DNA of 64,000 bases from contig OX637287.1 of NCBI GenBank assembly GCA_951799445.1, positions 18,290,224-18,354,223 on the forward strand. The letters are read 5' to 3'. Position 1 is the stretch's first letter, and each line of letters starts with the position of its first letter. A program made the position numbers and the translations under genes. This stretch comes from Pseudisothecium myosuroides (taxonomy: Eukaryota; Streptophyta; Bryopsida; Hypnales; Lembophyllaceae). Shown in pieces: positions 10,311-22,201 of the stretch. The notes below the pieces were generated by a model, which did no database searches, had not been told where the DNA came from, and saw only the letters and a program-made list of their open reading frames with translations.

Positions 10311-13300
10311 CCGTCCTGCCATGTGACCAAAGGCGCTGATATGTGGATCTGGTGGGTGGAAGAGGGATCGAGTAAGAATAGCACATGTAATGATTCCCTT
10401 ACAATTTGATCAGTCTCGACCAATGGCTGGATTGTTCACTGATTTCGGTGAAACTTGAAATCCTCCTTCTCTACACATTGAGGTCGGCAAGACAATTGGT
10501 GGGATCTTCTTGTTTTGTAGTGTTTTTTTTGTCCACTGATCTCGCATGGTAGGAGGCCCTTCGCCCCTTCAAAGGACTGGGGAGCATATGAATTTGTTGC
10601 CCTCCAACCATGTTGCTCATGTTTCTAACTTTATATGATATAAAGATGCCAGTTTATACTGTCTTGGGTGGGTTTTTTTTTTTTTAATTTGGGTTTTATG
10701 GTTTACTATAATAAAAAAAATTTGACAAATTTTCAGCCTTCAGTTGGATGGATTTGGCGACATATAGTAGAAAACCCCTCTAAATTTCCTATATTCTTGT
10801 CGAAAAGGTTGTTTCGAGGTTGATTTTTCGCGATACATTGCCAAAACTAATTTGTTGCTAGGAAGACCCAATTGTGGTCACTTCAAGGCTGTTGCATGCG
10901 GTAGATTGACAATGCTTGTTATGGCCTCTAAGCTACTATGCATTCCTTAGTCAACACAATCATGCTGAAATTCTTCATTATTTTCTGAATCGTGAATGCT
11001 AAGATTGAACACTTCATGAAGCTTTGCCCGCCACCTTTCTATTCTAGTCAACTTCATGCCATCATAAGGAAGATTCTGAATTGTAGCTATGCCACTGAAG
11101 GTAAGAAATCAAACAAGTAAGATTAATTAGGATTCCCAGTAATGTGTGGATTGGGGCAACTTCAATACTTTCCTCATCAAAAACATTGTGACTTCCTTAC
11201 CTAACATGGGTTCTATTGTTAGTGTTGGGTTGTATACTGTACATAGATTGAGGTTGCTCTAAAGTATCATACCTGGTGGTCATGTCCAACAAAAAATATT
11301 TCTAAAATAGATGATAGGATTTCTTGAGTGTTTTATTTTACAAAAAAAAAAGTTATAAAAAATAATTTTTTAATTTTTAGGCATTTATTAAATCACATTT
11401 GTCAACTTTAATTAATTATTCTGCAAAGAATGTTGAACTTGACCATTGTGTGTGGTATATGCACATGAGATTAGTACTTGAAATGAATTCAATTCGTAAA
11501 TTTTAGCTAGCAATTTTGGTTGCATGTAAGGTGAGTGCACCTACAATAGATACTTTTAACAATTGAGTGTACTTATTATTATTAAATATAAATCATTTTG
11601 TATTGAATTTATTGGCAAATGAAATTGCATTTCAATGCATTTTATTTAATATGTATTGTAATTGGATATTAAATGAATATTAAATTGATTTTTTTTGAAG
11701 TATTGTCTTAAGGTGTTAAAAAAATTGACATTTGTCTCACCTATGCTTTCATCTTTTGATTGTGTAAGGTAGAGGTATGTATTTCCAACAATATAAGCAA
11801 GAATATCACAACTCTCACTCTATGGCGTGCTTGTGCTACCTTGGTGAGCAAAGGGGATATTGGAGGTGACTTTCTAAGTCTTGCAAGAAATGAGGAGTCC
11901 CATGCGGATAGAATATCGTAGCACTCTAGTCGGGACAAAGTGGATGGTGTACCATACTTGCTTGGAAAGTTAGTGAGAAGATCTACATCTATGGGTCCAA
12001 AAAAAGCAAGGATTCAAGCTAGGAGTCAAAAATTATAGATCTTCACAACTAGCAGTGTCCTAGCCGCGCACTATTAAAAACTCGTGTTTTTTGTATCACA
12101 TTTTACATAACATCAACTGTGATTCAACTGTTTTTATGTCAATAATGACATCAAATGTAAGATCAAGATACCAATATTAGGAACTTCAATCTTTAGAAGG
12201 CCATAACTTCTTCAATACTTGTTGTATTTGAAGAAGTAAATAGTCCATAGAGATCTAAGGAAAGTGTATCTGGGAATTGAGTAATGGGAGTCTTGGGAAT
12301 AGGGACCTTGTGACTAGAATTGAAACCTCACATTGAAGGTGTATGATACGTATAGTGTTAGATGATTGTGATCCTTGGTGTCAATAGAAATGAAGTATTA
12401 CAAGGGTACTTTTGTAATAGGATGAGCTTCAAAAGAGGGGTGTCACTTAAAAGCACAACAAAGAGAGTGTTTCCCTCAATACCATAAGACAAGATTGGAT
12501 TTTTTTACAAACAAGCAAATACAATTCGAAATGGTATAAAAAAAAAGTGAGTTTTCAAGTACCAAAAGAAAAATATAAATGATCAAAGTGAGATTCTAAT
12601 GACCACCACAAACCATTTCTTCATTCATGTACATGACCTGTACATTTTGAAAACTTTAGATTTCTAAGATTGATTTAGGGTGGAATATTAGGAATAGGTG
12701 CCCCCACCTTATATATTGTGTAATCAATATCCAAGTTTCAATATTGATTTTGGACTCAAATGTAGGTGTTGCATTTGGACAAGGATGATCATAGGTGCAC
12801 ATACCTTACTTTCTTTGACAAAGAAGAAGTATTAATTGAAGGATATGGTTGTCAAAATTTGAATTCATTGAAGTTTCAAAGTTTCTAATTTTCAATTGTT
12901 GTTATGTTTTATGTAGTCCATAACAAATTTGACTTGTCACATTTAGATTTTCTTTGCAATTCTATTGATAATGATCAAAATGAACAATTGTTAAATAATG
13001 TGAAAATTGGTCAAAATTGTACATGGGCTATTTATGTAATTGCATTGCATAAATTGCATTGCACAAGTAGAATTGATGTGATGGATTAAATGCCTATACG
13101 AATGAACACTAAAACAAAACAAAATTAAATTCCTCCATTGGTGATGGTTTGGTAAACCCTCAACTTGGAGCCTAGGGCATATGTTCATGAAGTGAAATCA
13201 TACTCGTATCAAATGTCTTCAAAAATATTACATACAAAAGTACAAATTATCATGGAAAAATTTGTATTATAAACACCTTTTTTTTTTTGTACATGAGGCA

Positions 13301-13322
13301 CACAGGTCACGCTTAGCAGCTA
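10311..13322. other. AT-rich intergenic region
   Basis: No gene was recognised on either strand. Homopolymer and AT-rich stretches are frequent. A possible MITE end (gtgcccccaccttat) lies near 12699-12713 and resembles the AAGGT termini of the TA-flanked family. The open frames at 11.7-13.2 kb have no recognisable domain. Confidence 0.5.
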
Positions 13323-13474
13323 AGGTAAATGAGCCCATCACGGACACAAATGGGAGCAAGCCCATTGTGGACAAAATTGTTATGGTGGTACACATTCAAG
13401 TTCTGAAATGTACACCACTAATTTTGACCACAATGAGCTTGCTCCCATTTGGTCCACAATGGGCTCACTTACCT
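13323..13474. mobile_element. TA-flanked MITE, copy 2
   Basis: This 152-bp element lies between TA dinucleotides at 13321-13322 and 13475-13476. The terminal inverted repeats begin AGGTAAATGAGCCC (left) and AGGTAAGTGAGCCC (right, read on minus) and extend for over 40 bp with few mismatches. The centre is also palindromic, so the transcript would fold into one hairpin. It is closely related to the copy at 501. Confidence 0.85.
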
Positions 13475-14681
13475 TAAGTCAGCGCCAAACTACTGAGAGA
13501 GGTCGTCCAATGAACCTTCCGCTTGAACACAACCGCAGGGTCTGCATTGTGAAATACAACACAGCGTTCCCCGGTACAGAAGGCTCTCACCAGCAAACAT
13601 GATTTCAACAGATCGCTTGAAGAGAACTGCAAAGAGTAGAATATTATGTAAGCATTACGGAACCAGACCCCAAACAACAGCAATCCATTGCTTTTAGAAA
13701 GACCCTAAGACCAAATCAATTACTCGGTATCCGGAGGTCTTGATCACTCCCGATTCCAAATCGAGAGTGAGCTATGTCAAAAGCACATTATCCTAGAAGA
13801 CGAAATCAGATCCTTGCCGTGTAGTTGAATTTGCAGCCACAAAAATTATTTCACTACAAAGGTGTCAGCGCAGCTCACAAAAATACTATAAAGGTTCATT
13901 TTACTTAAATCGAATACTGGAATGCCGTGACAACTAGGATGAAGATCTCAAATCCCCTAATAATGTAGAAAACATACTGTAACCCAGCTGTGTCCAAGAT
14001 AAGATATCTCGTATTTAGCCAGACTAGGACGACGACACATAAGCTTACATGATATCAAAACACAATGTTTGATTCCACATACCTGACGCACTGTGTCCCC
14101 TTGCGAGCTGCTAAGGTTATTGCTGGTCTTATGAGCTCCAAAGATGACTATTCACAGACTCAATTGCACCTGCTTGAATCGACACATCTCTTTACATGAC
14201 AAAATTCTCAAGACTTGCAATTTGCCACCAGAAGAGGTAACCCACAAATCGTACTCCAAATGACCAACTGAGGAATCATGATCCATAAAGTAACAGTTCA
14301 TGGATCTTAGCCACTCTTTTTAAGTGTCGCAAATCAATCGATAACGAACACGCGGATTGGAAACAAGTTTAGCACTCCTTCCATCACAATGTCAACCAAT
14401 AATTGCCTGAACAGTTCGAATCCGCGGCTTGAGTCTGAAGAATCTTAATGCGCACCTTTTGACACAACAATGAGATAAAATGGACAACAAGGAGAAGAGA
14501 AGTTCCAAATTTTTACTGAGTGGTATTGTACATACGCATTGTGCAATCACTACTTGATAAGAATTACTGTCTACAGCAAATATGCTGTCTACATGAACCT
14601 GTTGGACTCTGTAATAATAAAAAAATCGATTGTATCATCTACCAAGTCTACTAGTAAAAGCATTTCAGCCTGCGATAGGGT
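13475..14681. other. Intergenic, 3' of MON1
   Basis: This contains the expected MON1 3' UTR on the minus strand next to 14681. No other exon or RNA gene is recognisable. Confidence 0.5.
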
Positions 14682-17600
14682 TTACCAACTGAAAGGGGTC
14701 GCTCCCAGCAAGAAGATCTCACTTTCCATATCTCGCACCCATTGGCAAACACGATTACAAACAGCCACAGAAGAACTCTGCACCATCAAGACAGTTTATC
14801 AGAACAAGATGAGTCCGCTAGAAGCTGAGATCTGAGACTTCAAGGTTATATTATTACTGACATAACCATTACGCGTGAATTAACTGGGTAACCCACCAGA
14901 GGCATCCCCACGAGAGCATTAAGAGAGCATGATGAGTACAACATATATCCAAATAAACAACCAATTAAACAACCATACGTATTTTTAAAATATCGATCTC
15001 AAATCCCTCCCCCCCTCTCCCAAATCCCTCGAACAACCAAAAATCCAAGATGTACCTTGTCTGCCAATGGGTCAAAAGCCGCATAGAACTCAAAATCAGA
15101 GGTTCTCCAAGACAACAACACTGTACAGAACCACAAGATACGTCAGTTATGTCTGGCTCAAGCAATAAAAGTTTGAACCATTCATTAGCGATAACTGCAG
15201 GAGAGATGAATTAAAAAATAAAAAGAGACAGACCATGATGTTCATCACGTCGGTATTGCATTTTATGTGGTCCTGCAGAGCCGGCACCGTGCATGGACGT
15301 ATATAGTTTTTGATAGGCCCTGTATAATCTGTATGCCCAAGCAGTATAAGTTAGTTCCACGAGGTCCCAAATAATTACACAACATAGAAGCAGTATATGG
15401 ATGGTACTACTTAACTCCCAAGTCCTCAAGTGGTCAAAAGTGACAGCTCCCATATCTAAAGGACTTGAAATAATTCACTTAGGAAGCTTCAAGGAAGGTA
15501 ACAGAATGTACCAATAGAAAAAAGAAATATGTCCTACATTTGTGACCAATAGAAGATTGTCTTGAATTACTACAATCGAAAATTAGCTTCCAAAACGGAT
15601 TTTTTATTTCTAGTTTGAGCACTTAAGGGTTAACAAAGATTGATGTACCTTTTCTGAGCACTTCGGATGTGTAGTGGAGGAGAAAATTCTGAAGCCACAT
15701 ACTGATCCAAAAAGCTGCTTCTGTAAATAAAATGCCAAAGCCCTGCAGGTCCTCCAGTTCCTGCAGCACCCTGCCTGGTAACTCCGGCTGGACCATGTAA
15801 CTCATGGTCACCGTCGGAGCCAAAAATAGAACTTGTTTTGGAATCCAACGTAGTAGAACTTGCCTTCGACTCAAGTAAGTGCTCTACACGTAGGCCTCCA
15901 CGTCGCACAGCATTTGTGACCTCAGCTAACACACTGGTTTGTCTTAAAATGGTTTCAATCCGACCTCTGAAAACACAAACTTGATCACGTCAGTTAAGTA
16001 AGGGCTTTGCAATATTAAATTCAAGCACTGCGGCTTGAAGAGTCACGTTAAGCTTCGATAAATTGGCAGAAATAAAAAAACTCCACGAGCATAAAGCAAC
16101 ATCTCGTATATTCTGACAAGCAGATTGTATACCAACAACAACAATTTCGAACCAAGAAATGCCTGTACGATATACCTGAATTCCTTCAGTTGGAAAAATC
16201 CGTCCGGATTGGCAGTCAAAAGAAACAGGCATGTGTCGTTCTGGACCAAATAAAAAAGGTAAGCAAGTAAAGAAGCTAGTTTCAAGGTGAAAGGAAGTAA
16301 AGCAGTATCAAATAGTTCAAGTGACTATATGACTTGGAAAAGTATATAAACAATTCATATCAAAACACGATCCAGACAGGAACTCAATATCTTTTGATCT
16401 TCAAGGAACTTACATCCAGGTACTGCACATATGCATAAAGAAATGCTGTCGGGTTATATCCTGGTAGACACACTGGGAAAAATGACTCCGTCGTTCTGCA
16501 CACACCGAATCGTATTCATTAAATCCTGCCGACAATATTACTTGGACTCTATTTCAGAAAGATTTTTTTTTCTTTTGGATGCACAACATCATTCAGGAAA
16601 TCCCGGCAAAATAATCGATTATGCTTACTCTTTGAATCTTTAAAACCTTCATAAATAAAAAATTATGGAGTAACTAGCTAAGAAACTGAAGGTTAGTGGT
16701 AAGCAGCTAAGAATGCAATGCATTAGAGAAACAAAAAGCAGAAACGTCAAGCCTCACCTGAAAGAGTCAGAGGAGGAAACGTAGTTGCAGAGGAGGAGGA
16801 TGTCGTTTGGAGACAATGAGCTTTTACGAGGACTCATAAGGCTTATGACCTAAGAAAAAACATCGAGCAGGGCTTTCAGTATTGGAGTTGAGGGCGGAAA
16901 GTTCTATGCTAGCATTCACACCTTCTGCACAAGTAAGCCTACAGCCCAACACACTACTGAGGAAACTGTAAGGCAGTGGAACCTAAAAACCGTTTTAGCA
17001 CAGCTCAAAACAGCTCAAAACTCGCAATAACAAATTAATAAGAAGTCGTAGGTATTGAAATTTGAAGAGCAAAACTCACCTTAGAACCACACATTAGAAG
17101 ACCGAACAACGGACTAGAATTAGGCATGTCCTGAAGAGCAGCACCAGCCGCCTGTCGAATTGCATAAGGGAGAGGGAGGCAAGTGTACGCGCGAAGGAAA
17201 GTGGCTGGATTCCTGCAAAGTCACTCAACTAGTCAAAACAGGAACTTTTCTCTATTGATTGAAGGAAATGAAAATTGCTGTAAAAGACTTCAAATGCAAC
17301 ATTGGAAGGTGGAGTTAAATACCAGCTGAATCCATGAATAAGATGAGAGAAGACCATGTCCGTGCCACCAAGCAGGGGGCGCATATCAAACTTGGAGTTC
17401 CTCACGAAGCATTTCTCCACTCCCTTGGTCAAAATTAAAATGAGCTGCATCACGAAAACGAAGATTATGCATGTTAATTGGTCAAACGAGCCTATCAATG
17501 AGCAAAAGCTTTACACCAGCATAAAAAACAAGCAGCAGATTTGCACATTAAGGCGTAAGAAAAAGGTCATTTTTCTTATCCATACACATGCCACTCAAAA

Positions 17601-19821
17601 ACCAGAGGAAACACTTCACCCGCCAAAATAGAGACAAACCTGTGCGTGTAACAGTTCCAGCTGCCACCTAATAACTTGATCTGGCTCTTCAGTCGCACTA
17701 ATTGCCACCAGATACAGTGGGCCCTTGACCAGAAAGACTATCTGCAGCAATTTGCATCATCATGAGAATACCTTAGGAATATCGTGAACGATCTGTACTG
17801 AGAAATTTGTTAGACAGCTAACACGGACTGTTTGGTAACTCTATAAATCACAAGGTTGTGATGGTCCACATCAATCATAGGACTAAAGAGGGTGGAACTT
17901 CAAACGACTTAGATGTGCAGATCAGATGGTTTGGGCATCTCAAAGAAAATAAATATCATACCTGATGATCTCCAGCTTTAACAAACCGAATTGTGTCTCC
18001 ACTTCAGTGACCAAGTGGCACGTTCCCAACAGACACCAAGTTAGTAACACCTTCATAAACAGAATCCTCCTCACCCATCAATTGATATTTAAGAAGTCCA
18101 CCCCTCGTGAAGTCACCAGATTTTGATTAAATAATGCCAACTACAATGACGGTAGTAACTGTAACCATAATAACTTGATCGTTCTCCAGGATGATTTCAA
18201 AACATACCTGTTTTCAACAAAAGACATGATAGCTTGCAAAGTCGCTGAGAAACCTGCAAGTTTGTGCTCATCTCCATATCTGCTCAGAACTTAAGTATAT
18301 GAGACAAGAACATCAAACCGAATTGATGCTGAGAAGTAGTACAAGCAGTAACCGCAAACGACCAAACAGAAGGTGTATTCGGGTCTCTGCCCGGGTGATA
18401 ACATGCATCATTTATACTGCGTGACCTCGGGGCAAAGATTTTCTTACAAAAGCTCAGATCTCAAATGTTAACGAACCTGGAATAAATCGGCTTCCCTGCA
18501 TTGCTGAGGATGAAGAAATGTTTTTTGTGTTTTCGCCATGAAAGTGATGTGTCATCCTGCAAAAAGTGGACAAGACATCCATGTTCAGTAGGGTACCCGT
18601 GCAATTGCACATCTAGATATGGTTCTTTCAAGAGCACTTAGAGAACGGATCTCGAAATGTAAGTTCCTCGACACTCCACTAAACGGTTCTCAACCACGAA
18701 ACCTTCACAGGTATTGTGCCATTTTATCAAAATTCGAACTGAATCTCGTAAAGTCGTCTCCCTATGAGAATCGCTCTACAACCATTCACAAATAAGCAAA
18801 CAGAGACCTCTTCTGGATGGCGTTTTCCAGGAACCCAAGTTTGCCTCGCGGACTGCACAGACTCCTGACTCCGAATTCGATCGGCACTTTCATCCGCTCC
18901 ACTTGCGCTGTGGAAGCTGGTGGTGCTGCTGCCACTGCCTGCTAAGTACCCACTGGTTCCTTCGCGGCTACTGCTTGGACTTACAGGGGTCTCTTGAATA
19001 CCGTCTTCAGACAATGCATCTCCATCGGTGACCAAAACCCCACTAGCCAGTCCTACACCAGTGCTAGAAGACGCCGAAATCGCCGTGATGTCTTCATCTC
19101 TTCCCTCCAAGACTTTCGTATCGTTGTCGCTACCACCTAACAAAGTCAAAACCCACATTCATTCAATACCTCCACAAAGAATCTTCAATTTTTGGACAGT
19201 ACAACGGAGTCCCAGTTAGGATCTATGCCAATCTTAATCAACGCTTGTGACACTAAATGACCCTTAACATAAGTTGCTCGCGCTGTAATGTAAAAACTGT
19301 TAGGGACCTGATCCCGTCTACTATATTGACCCTGCTAACTTATCTATTAATAGACTCGCTTGGCCTTCAATTAGCAAATGGTGTAACCATGACTTGGTTC
19401 TGCAGTGATCTCCCCAAAACCGTACTCCTACATATATTGAAATGCTGAAAGTGTCGCAAATAGTATCCGCTATCTTAAGTTCTTACAGACATCCACCGAG
19501 ACAGGTAATAGAAAAGGGCTGAAACTGCTCTTTACCTTCCTGTGTCCCTTCGGGATTTCCAGGGATTACTTTACTGATTTCATGGGTTGGGCCGCTCTCA
19601 TGGACCTGGCCGTCCTCCTGTGTATTGCTGCTGCTGCTAACATCCAGATTCGAGAGCTTCTTTGTGTTGGCAACTTCCGTATCCGAATTGCTGGCAGCAA
19701 GCGATTTATTCGCATTCTCAGACTGCACCTCATCTGATAAGTAGCATGGCCGCTCACCTTCTTCGTCACCAAAAAGCTCTTCAATGTCACTGTGTGATTC
19801 GTGAATTGCAGTATTATTCAT
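14682..19821 (-). CDS. MON1: MON1/SAND-family vacuolar fusion protein, 15 exons
   Basis: Exons on the minus strand are 19821-19536, 19136-18808, 18556-18477, 18279-18208, 18001-17962, 17741-17640, 17444-17323, 17212-17080, 16849-16758, 16495-16414, 16240-16176, 15966-15649, 15328-15234, 15120-15056 and 14777-14682. The sum is 1977 nt, 658 aa, and every junction is GT-AG and in phase. MON1 with CCZ1 forms the guanine-nucleotide exchange factor that activates RAB7 on late endosomes. The N-terminal 200 residues are acidic, Ser-rich and poorly conserved. Then come the longin-type domains with family signatures [116 protein letters not shown] and the ending [10 protein letters not shown]. The length is slightly above the Arabidopsis protein. 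The start is the ATG at 19821, but the frame stays open upstream, so an N-terminal extension is possible. Confidence 0.95.
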
Positions 19822-20221
19822 GTTGTAACTTGAGAGCTCTGGAATTACATCACCAATGGAATATAAGATAGAGTTTCTAATAGTAAGATACAGCCAAATA
19901 CATTTCGACGCACCACTCGGAAAAATTCACAACTAATTGTGACCTAATATTAAGACACCTCTCAAATTTCATGGACTAAGGTAGACGAACACATCATAAA
20001 TGACAGAATGAGTGCACTCACATCCTCATTCAAGTCATAATATCTGAGCCCTGGAACTACTCCCTTCCAAAAAACAAAATTCCATAAAAAGCCCACAACG
20101 TTTTCACAATCTTTCTCTCGCGATCAATCTTGTGAACGCGAAAGACGTCCACAAGGTCGCAAGTTCACGAAGGCTCCACTTGCGGCTGAGGGTTTAGCAA
20201 AAACCGCCACTGATCGGGAAA

Positions 20222-20234
20222 TTAGGGTTTAGGG
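20222..20234 (-). promoter_or_regulatory. Telobox upstream of MON1
   Basis: Read on the minus strand the site is CCCTAAACCCTAA, a double telobox core, about 400 bp upstream of the chosen MON1 start and probably in its promoter or 5' UTR. Confidence 0.6.
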
Positions 20235-20864
20235 CTCAACAACCATAGTCGCAAACACCGCAGGCATTGTCACCGACAACGTGAAATCCCGCAGGTGCGA
20301 TCCACAGCGAGGCAAGGTCCCGACAAAGTGACCTAAACCCATAGAAACTCTCCACGAAGATCGAATATTCCAACGACTCGTAAAGAACAGGGCACGGGAG
20401 AAACATACACTCTGTTTGGAACCCAACACTACTGAATTCCAATCTCATATGCGTCAAAATCTCGGAGCATCCTCTACATCGTCAAAGATTCGAAAACTTA
20501 CACAAAAAAGCTCTCCAACAAATCATCCTTGGTCTTTCTGGTCCGCAGAAGCTTCGAATGGAAGGTTTTAAGGAGCCAAAGAAGATCGGGTTTCGCGATT
20601 CCTCGTTCAATCTTCAAAACCAAGCCCTCACAAAACGAGAAGGGGCGAGATCGAAAGGAAAAAAGCGAAAACGCAGGTGACAATCGGCGAGCAAGCAATG
20701 GCCTGGAAAAATACGACTGGCAGTAGACGACGACAGTTCCGTGTGGAATCACGAGCGGCATCACCTCTTCGTATGGATGAAACAACTTTGGATGAACTTC
20801 GTCCGTGTTTTGAGTGGCACTCCGTCCGTCCGGTCCGCGAGGATGAAACTCTGATTTGTCCTAA

Positions 20865-20955
20865 TAGTGCCTAATTTACGCAAGTCACACTATTTTGAAT
20901 TAGTGCAGGTTGAAATATTGCCCATTTTCACCAAAATAATATTCTCTTAGGGAGG
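20865..20955 (+). repeat. Direct repeat, left copy
   Basis: This matches 21478-21565 with the shared core 'aagtcacactatttGAATTAG' followed by 'tgcaggttgaaatatt(g/a)cccattttca'. Identity is high over about 70 bp. The pair flanks about 520 bp of AT-rich DNA. Confidence 0.8.
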
Positions 20956-21477
20956 ACATAACATTGTTAACTAGTTGAATGTCCACCTTTCTTAGGTAGA
21001 GGTAGAATTCTTCCTTAGATGTTTGGGGGAGAGTTTAGTTATAATATGAAGAAGCTAATTGGCTAGGTTAAATTGATTACTCGTTGGTTTGTCCATGTTG
21101 GCCCATCTTCGGGCCCATCCCCTCCCCGCACGAGGATTTCTGCACCATTTGGTTGTCAGTTTCAATCACTTTCAGCATTAGGGGGCTCCCCCTTTCTGAT
21201 GAAGTAAAAGAGAATCCCATAGGCTTTATTAATTAACAATGTTATGGATTGACTCACTTATTGTCCTAGCTTAGGATAAATGTAAAAATTGCCTCCTATT
21301 TTGTGCCATGTAAATTTTTATTTCTTTACCTCTCCTAGCTAATTTGGGGCCTTTGATTGTATGTATGAAATTAGAATTTGCAAATTTTATTACAGGTGGT
21401 AAATATAAATGTTTTTCCAATATTTTTTCTAGGGATAAAACTCAAGGCAATAAGGGGGGCAATCTTCCCTAATCGTT

Positions 21478-21565
21478 CTAAGAGTGCCTATTTAATTTAT
21501 CCCAAGTCACACTATTTGGAATTAGTGCAGGTTGAAATATTACCCATTTTCAAAAAAAATGATAT
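21478..21565 (+). repeat. Direct repeat, right copy
   Basis: This is the partner of 20865-20955 in the same orientation. It could be the remnant of a terminal duplication or the flanks of an element. No reading frame lies between the two copies. Confidence 0.8.
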
Positions 21566-21814
21566 TCTGTGGCGACACTAACTTTCTAATTTTCCCCCTC
21601 ACCTGAAGGACAAATCAGTGTAGTCCAACTCAAAGTATCCTCTTACTATAATATATTTCAAATCCTTCCATCGTGGCAGAACAATTGGTCCACTCTGGCA
21701 TGTGATTTGTCCAGCTCGGCAGAATATTCATCCAGTTTAGTATTGTCTGTCCGTCTTGGCAGAACTTGTCTGAAGCCCTAAAGCCCCATTCACACCGGAA
21801 AATGTGAAGCCCTT

Positions 21815-21823
21815 AAACCCTAG
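21815..21823 (+). promoter_or_regulatory. Telobox upstream of RPOT
   Basis: AAACCCTAG lies in plus orientation about 230 bp before the first in-frame ATG, consistent with a housekeeping-type plant promoter or 5' UTR. Confidence 0.55.
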
Positions 21824-22047
21824 TTTCCCGATTGCTGCTCCTCTGCCAAAACCTTCAGCTGCAAATGCGGCCTTGACGCAACTGCGGCTTGCGGTGTTCC
21901 GGATTCGGGCCTGGTCGTCGTTCACAGGCTTGATATTGTGAAGGGAATTGTGAACTCCGAATCCTGTTTTTGTTAATTTTTTCTGGTTTTGGAAGGGAGC
22001 CATAATTTCCGAGGCGGCGGTGGATTCGGTGGAAGTGGTATTGGTGA

Positions 22048-22065
22048 ATGTATGGTTGCGCTTGA
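22048..22065 (+). promoter_or_regulatory. Five-codon uORF overlapping the first RPOT AUG
   Basis: ATG at 22048 opens a frame encoding MYGCA and stops with TGA at 22063-22065. It begins 4 nt before the in-frame RPOT ATG at 22052 and ends beyond it. A scanning ribosome using this ATG would bypass the long form, then could reinitiate at 22202. Confidence 0.6.
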
Positions 22066-22201
22066 ACTTTGCGAGGGTGCTTTGGGATTAGGAAGGGGTA
22101 TCTCAGATGTTACATTCTCTGGATTGCGTCAACGGAAGGATCTGGCATCGACATTTCGCCGAGGCGGCAGCGGTGGTGGTGGTTCAGTGAGGGGGGGCGG
22201 A

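Larger units (their letters stand above)
19822..22047. promoter_or_regulatory. Shared upstream region of MON1 (-) and RPOT (+)
   Basis: The two genes diverge across about 2.2 kb. MON1 5' UTR is expected in the low-coordinate half: a strong minus-strand donor (GT|GTAAGT) lies at 20502/20501 and telobox sequence at 20222-20234. The RPOT side carries a telobox at 21815. A direct repeat pair lies between. No independent gene was recognised. Confidence 0.5.

Noticed and set aside
9830..10423. Overlapping ORFs up to 197 aa on both strands in the GC-rich region
   Set aside because: Low-complexity Arg/Ser/Pro/Ala translations of a repetitive GC-rich leader. No domain and no splice support. Better explained as 5' UTR/promoter of the ceramidase gene.
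21989..22051. Extension of the RPOT protein upstream of 22052
   Set aside because: The open frame there has no ATG; it can only be 5' UTR.
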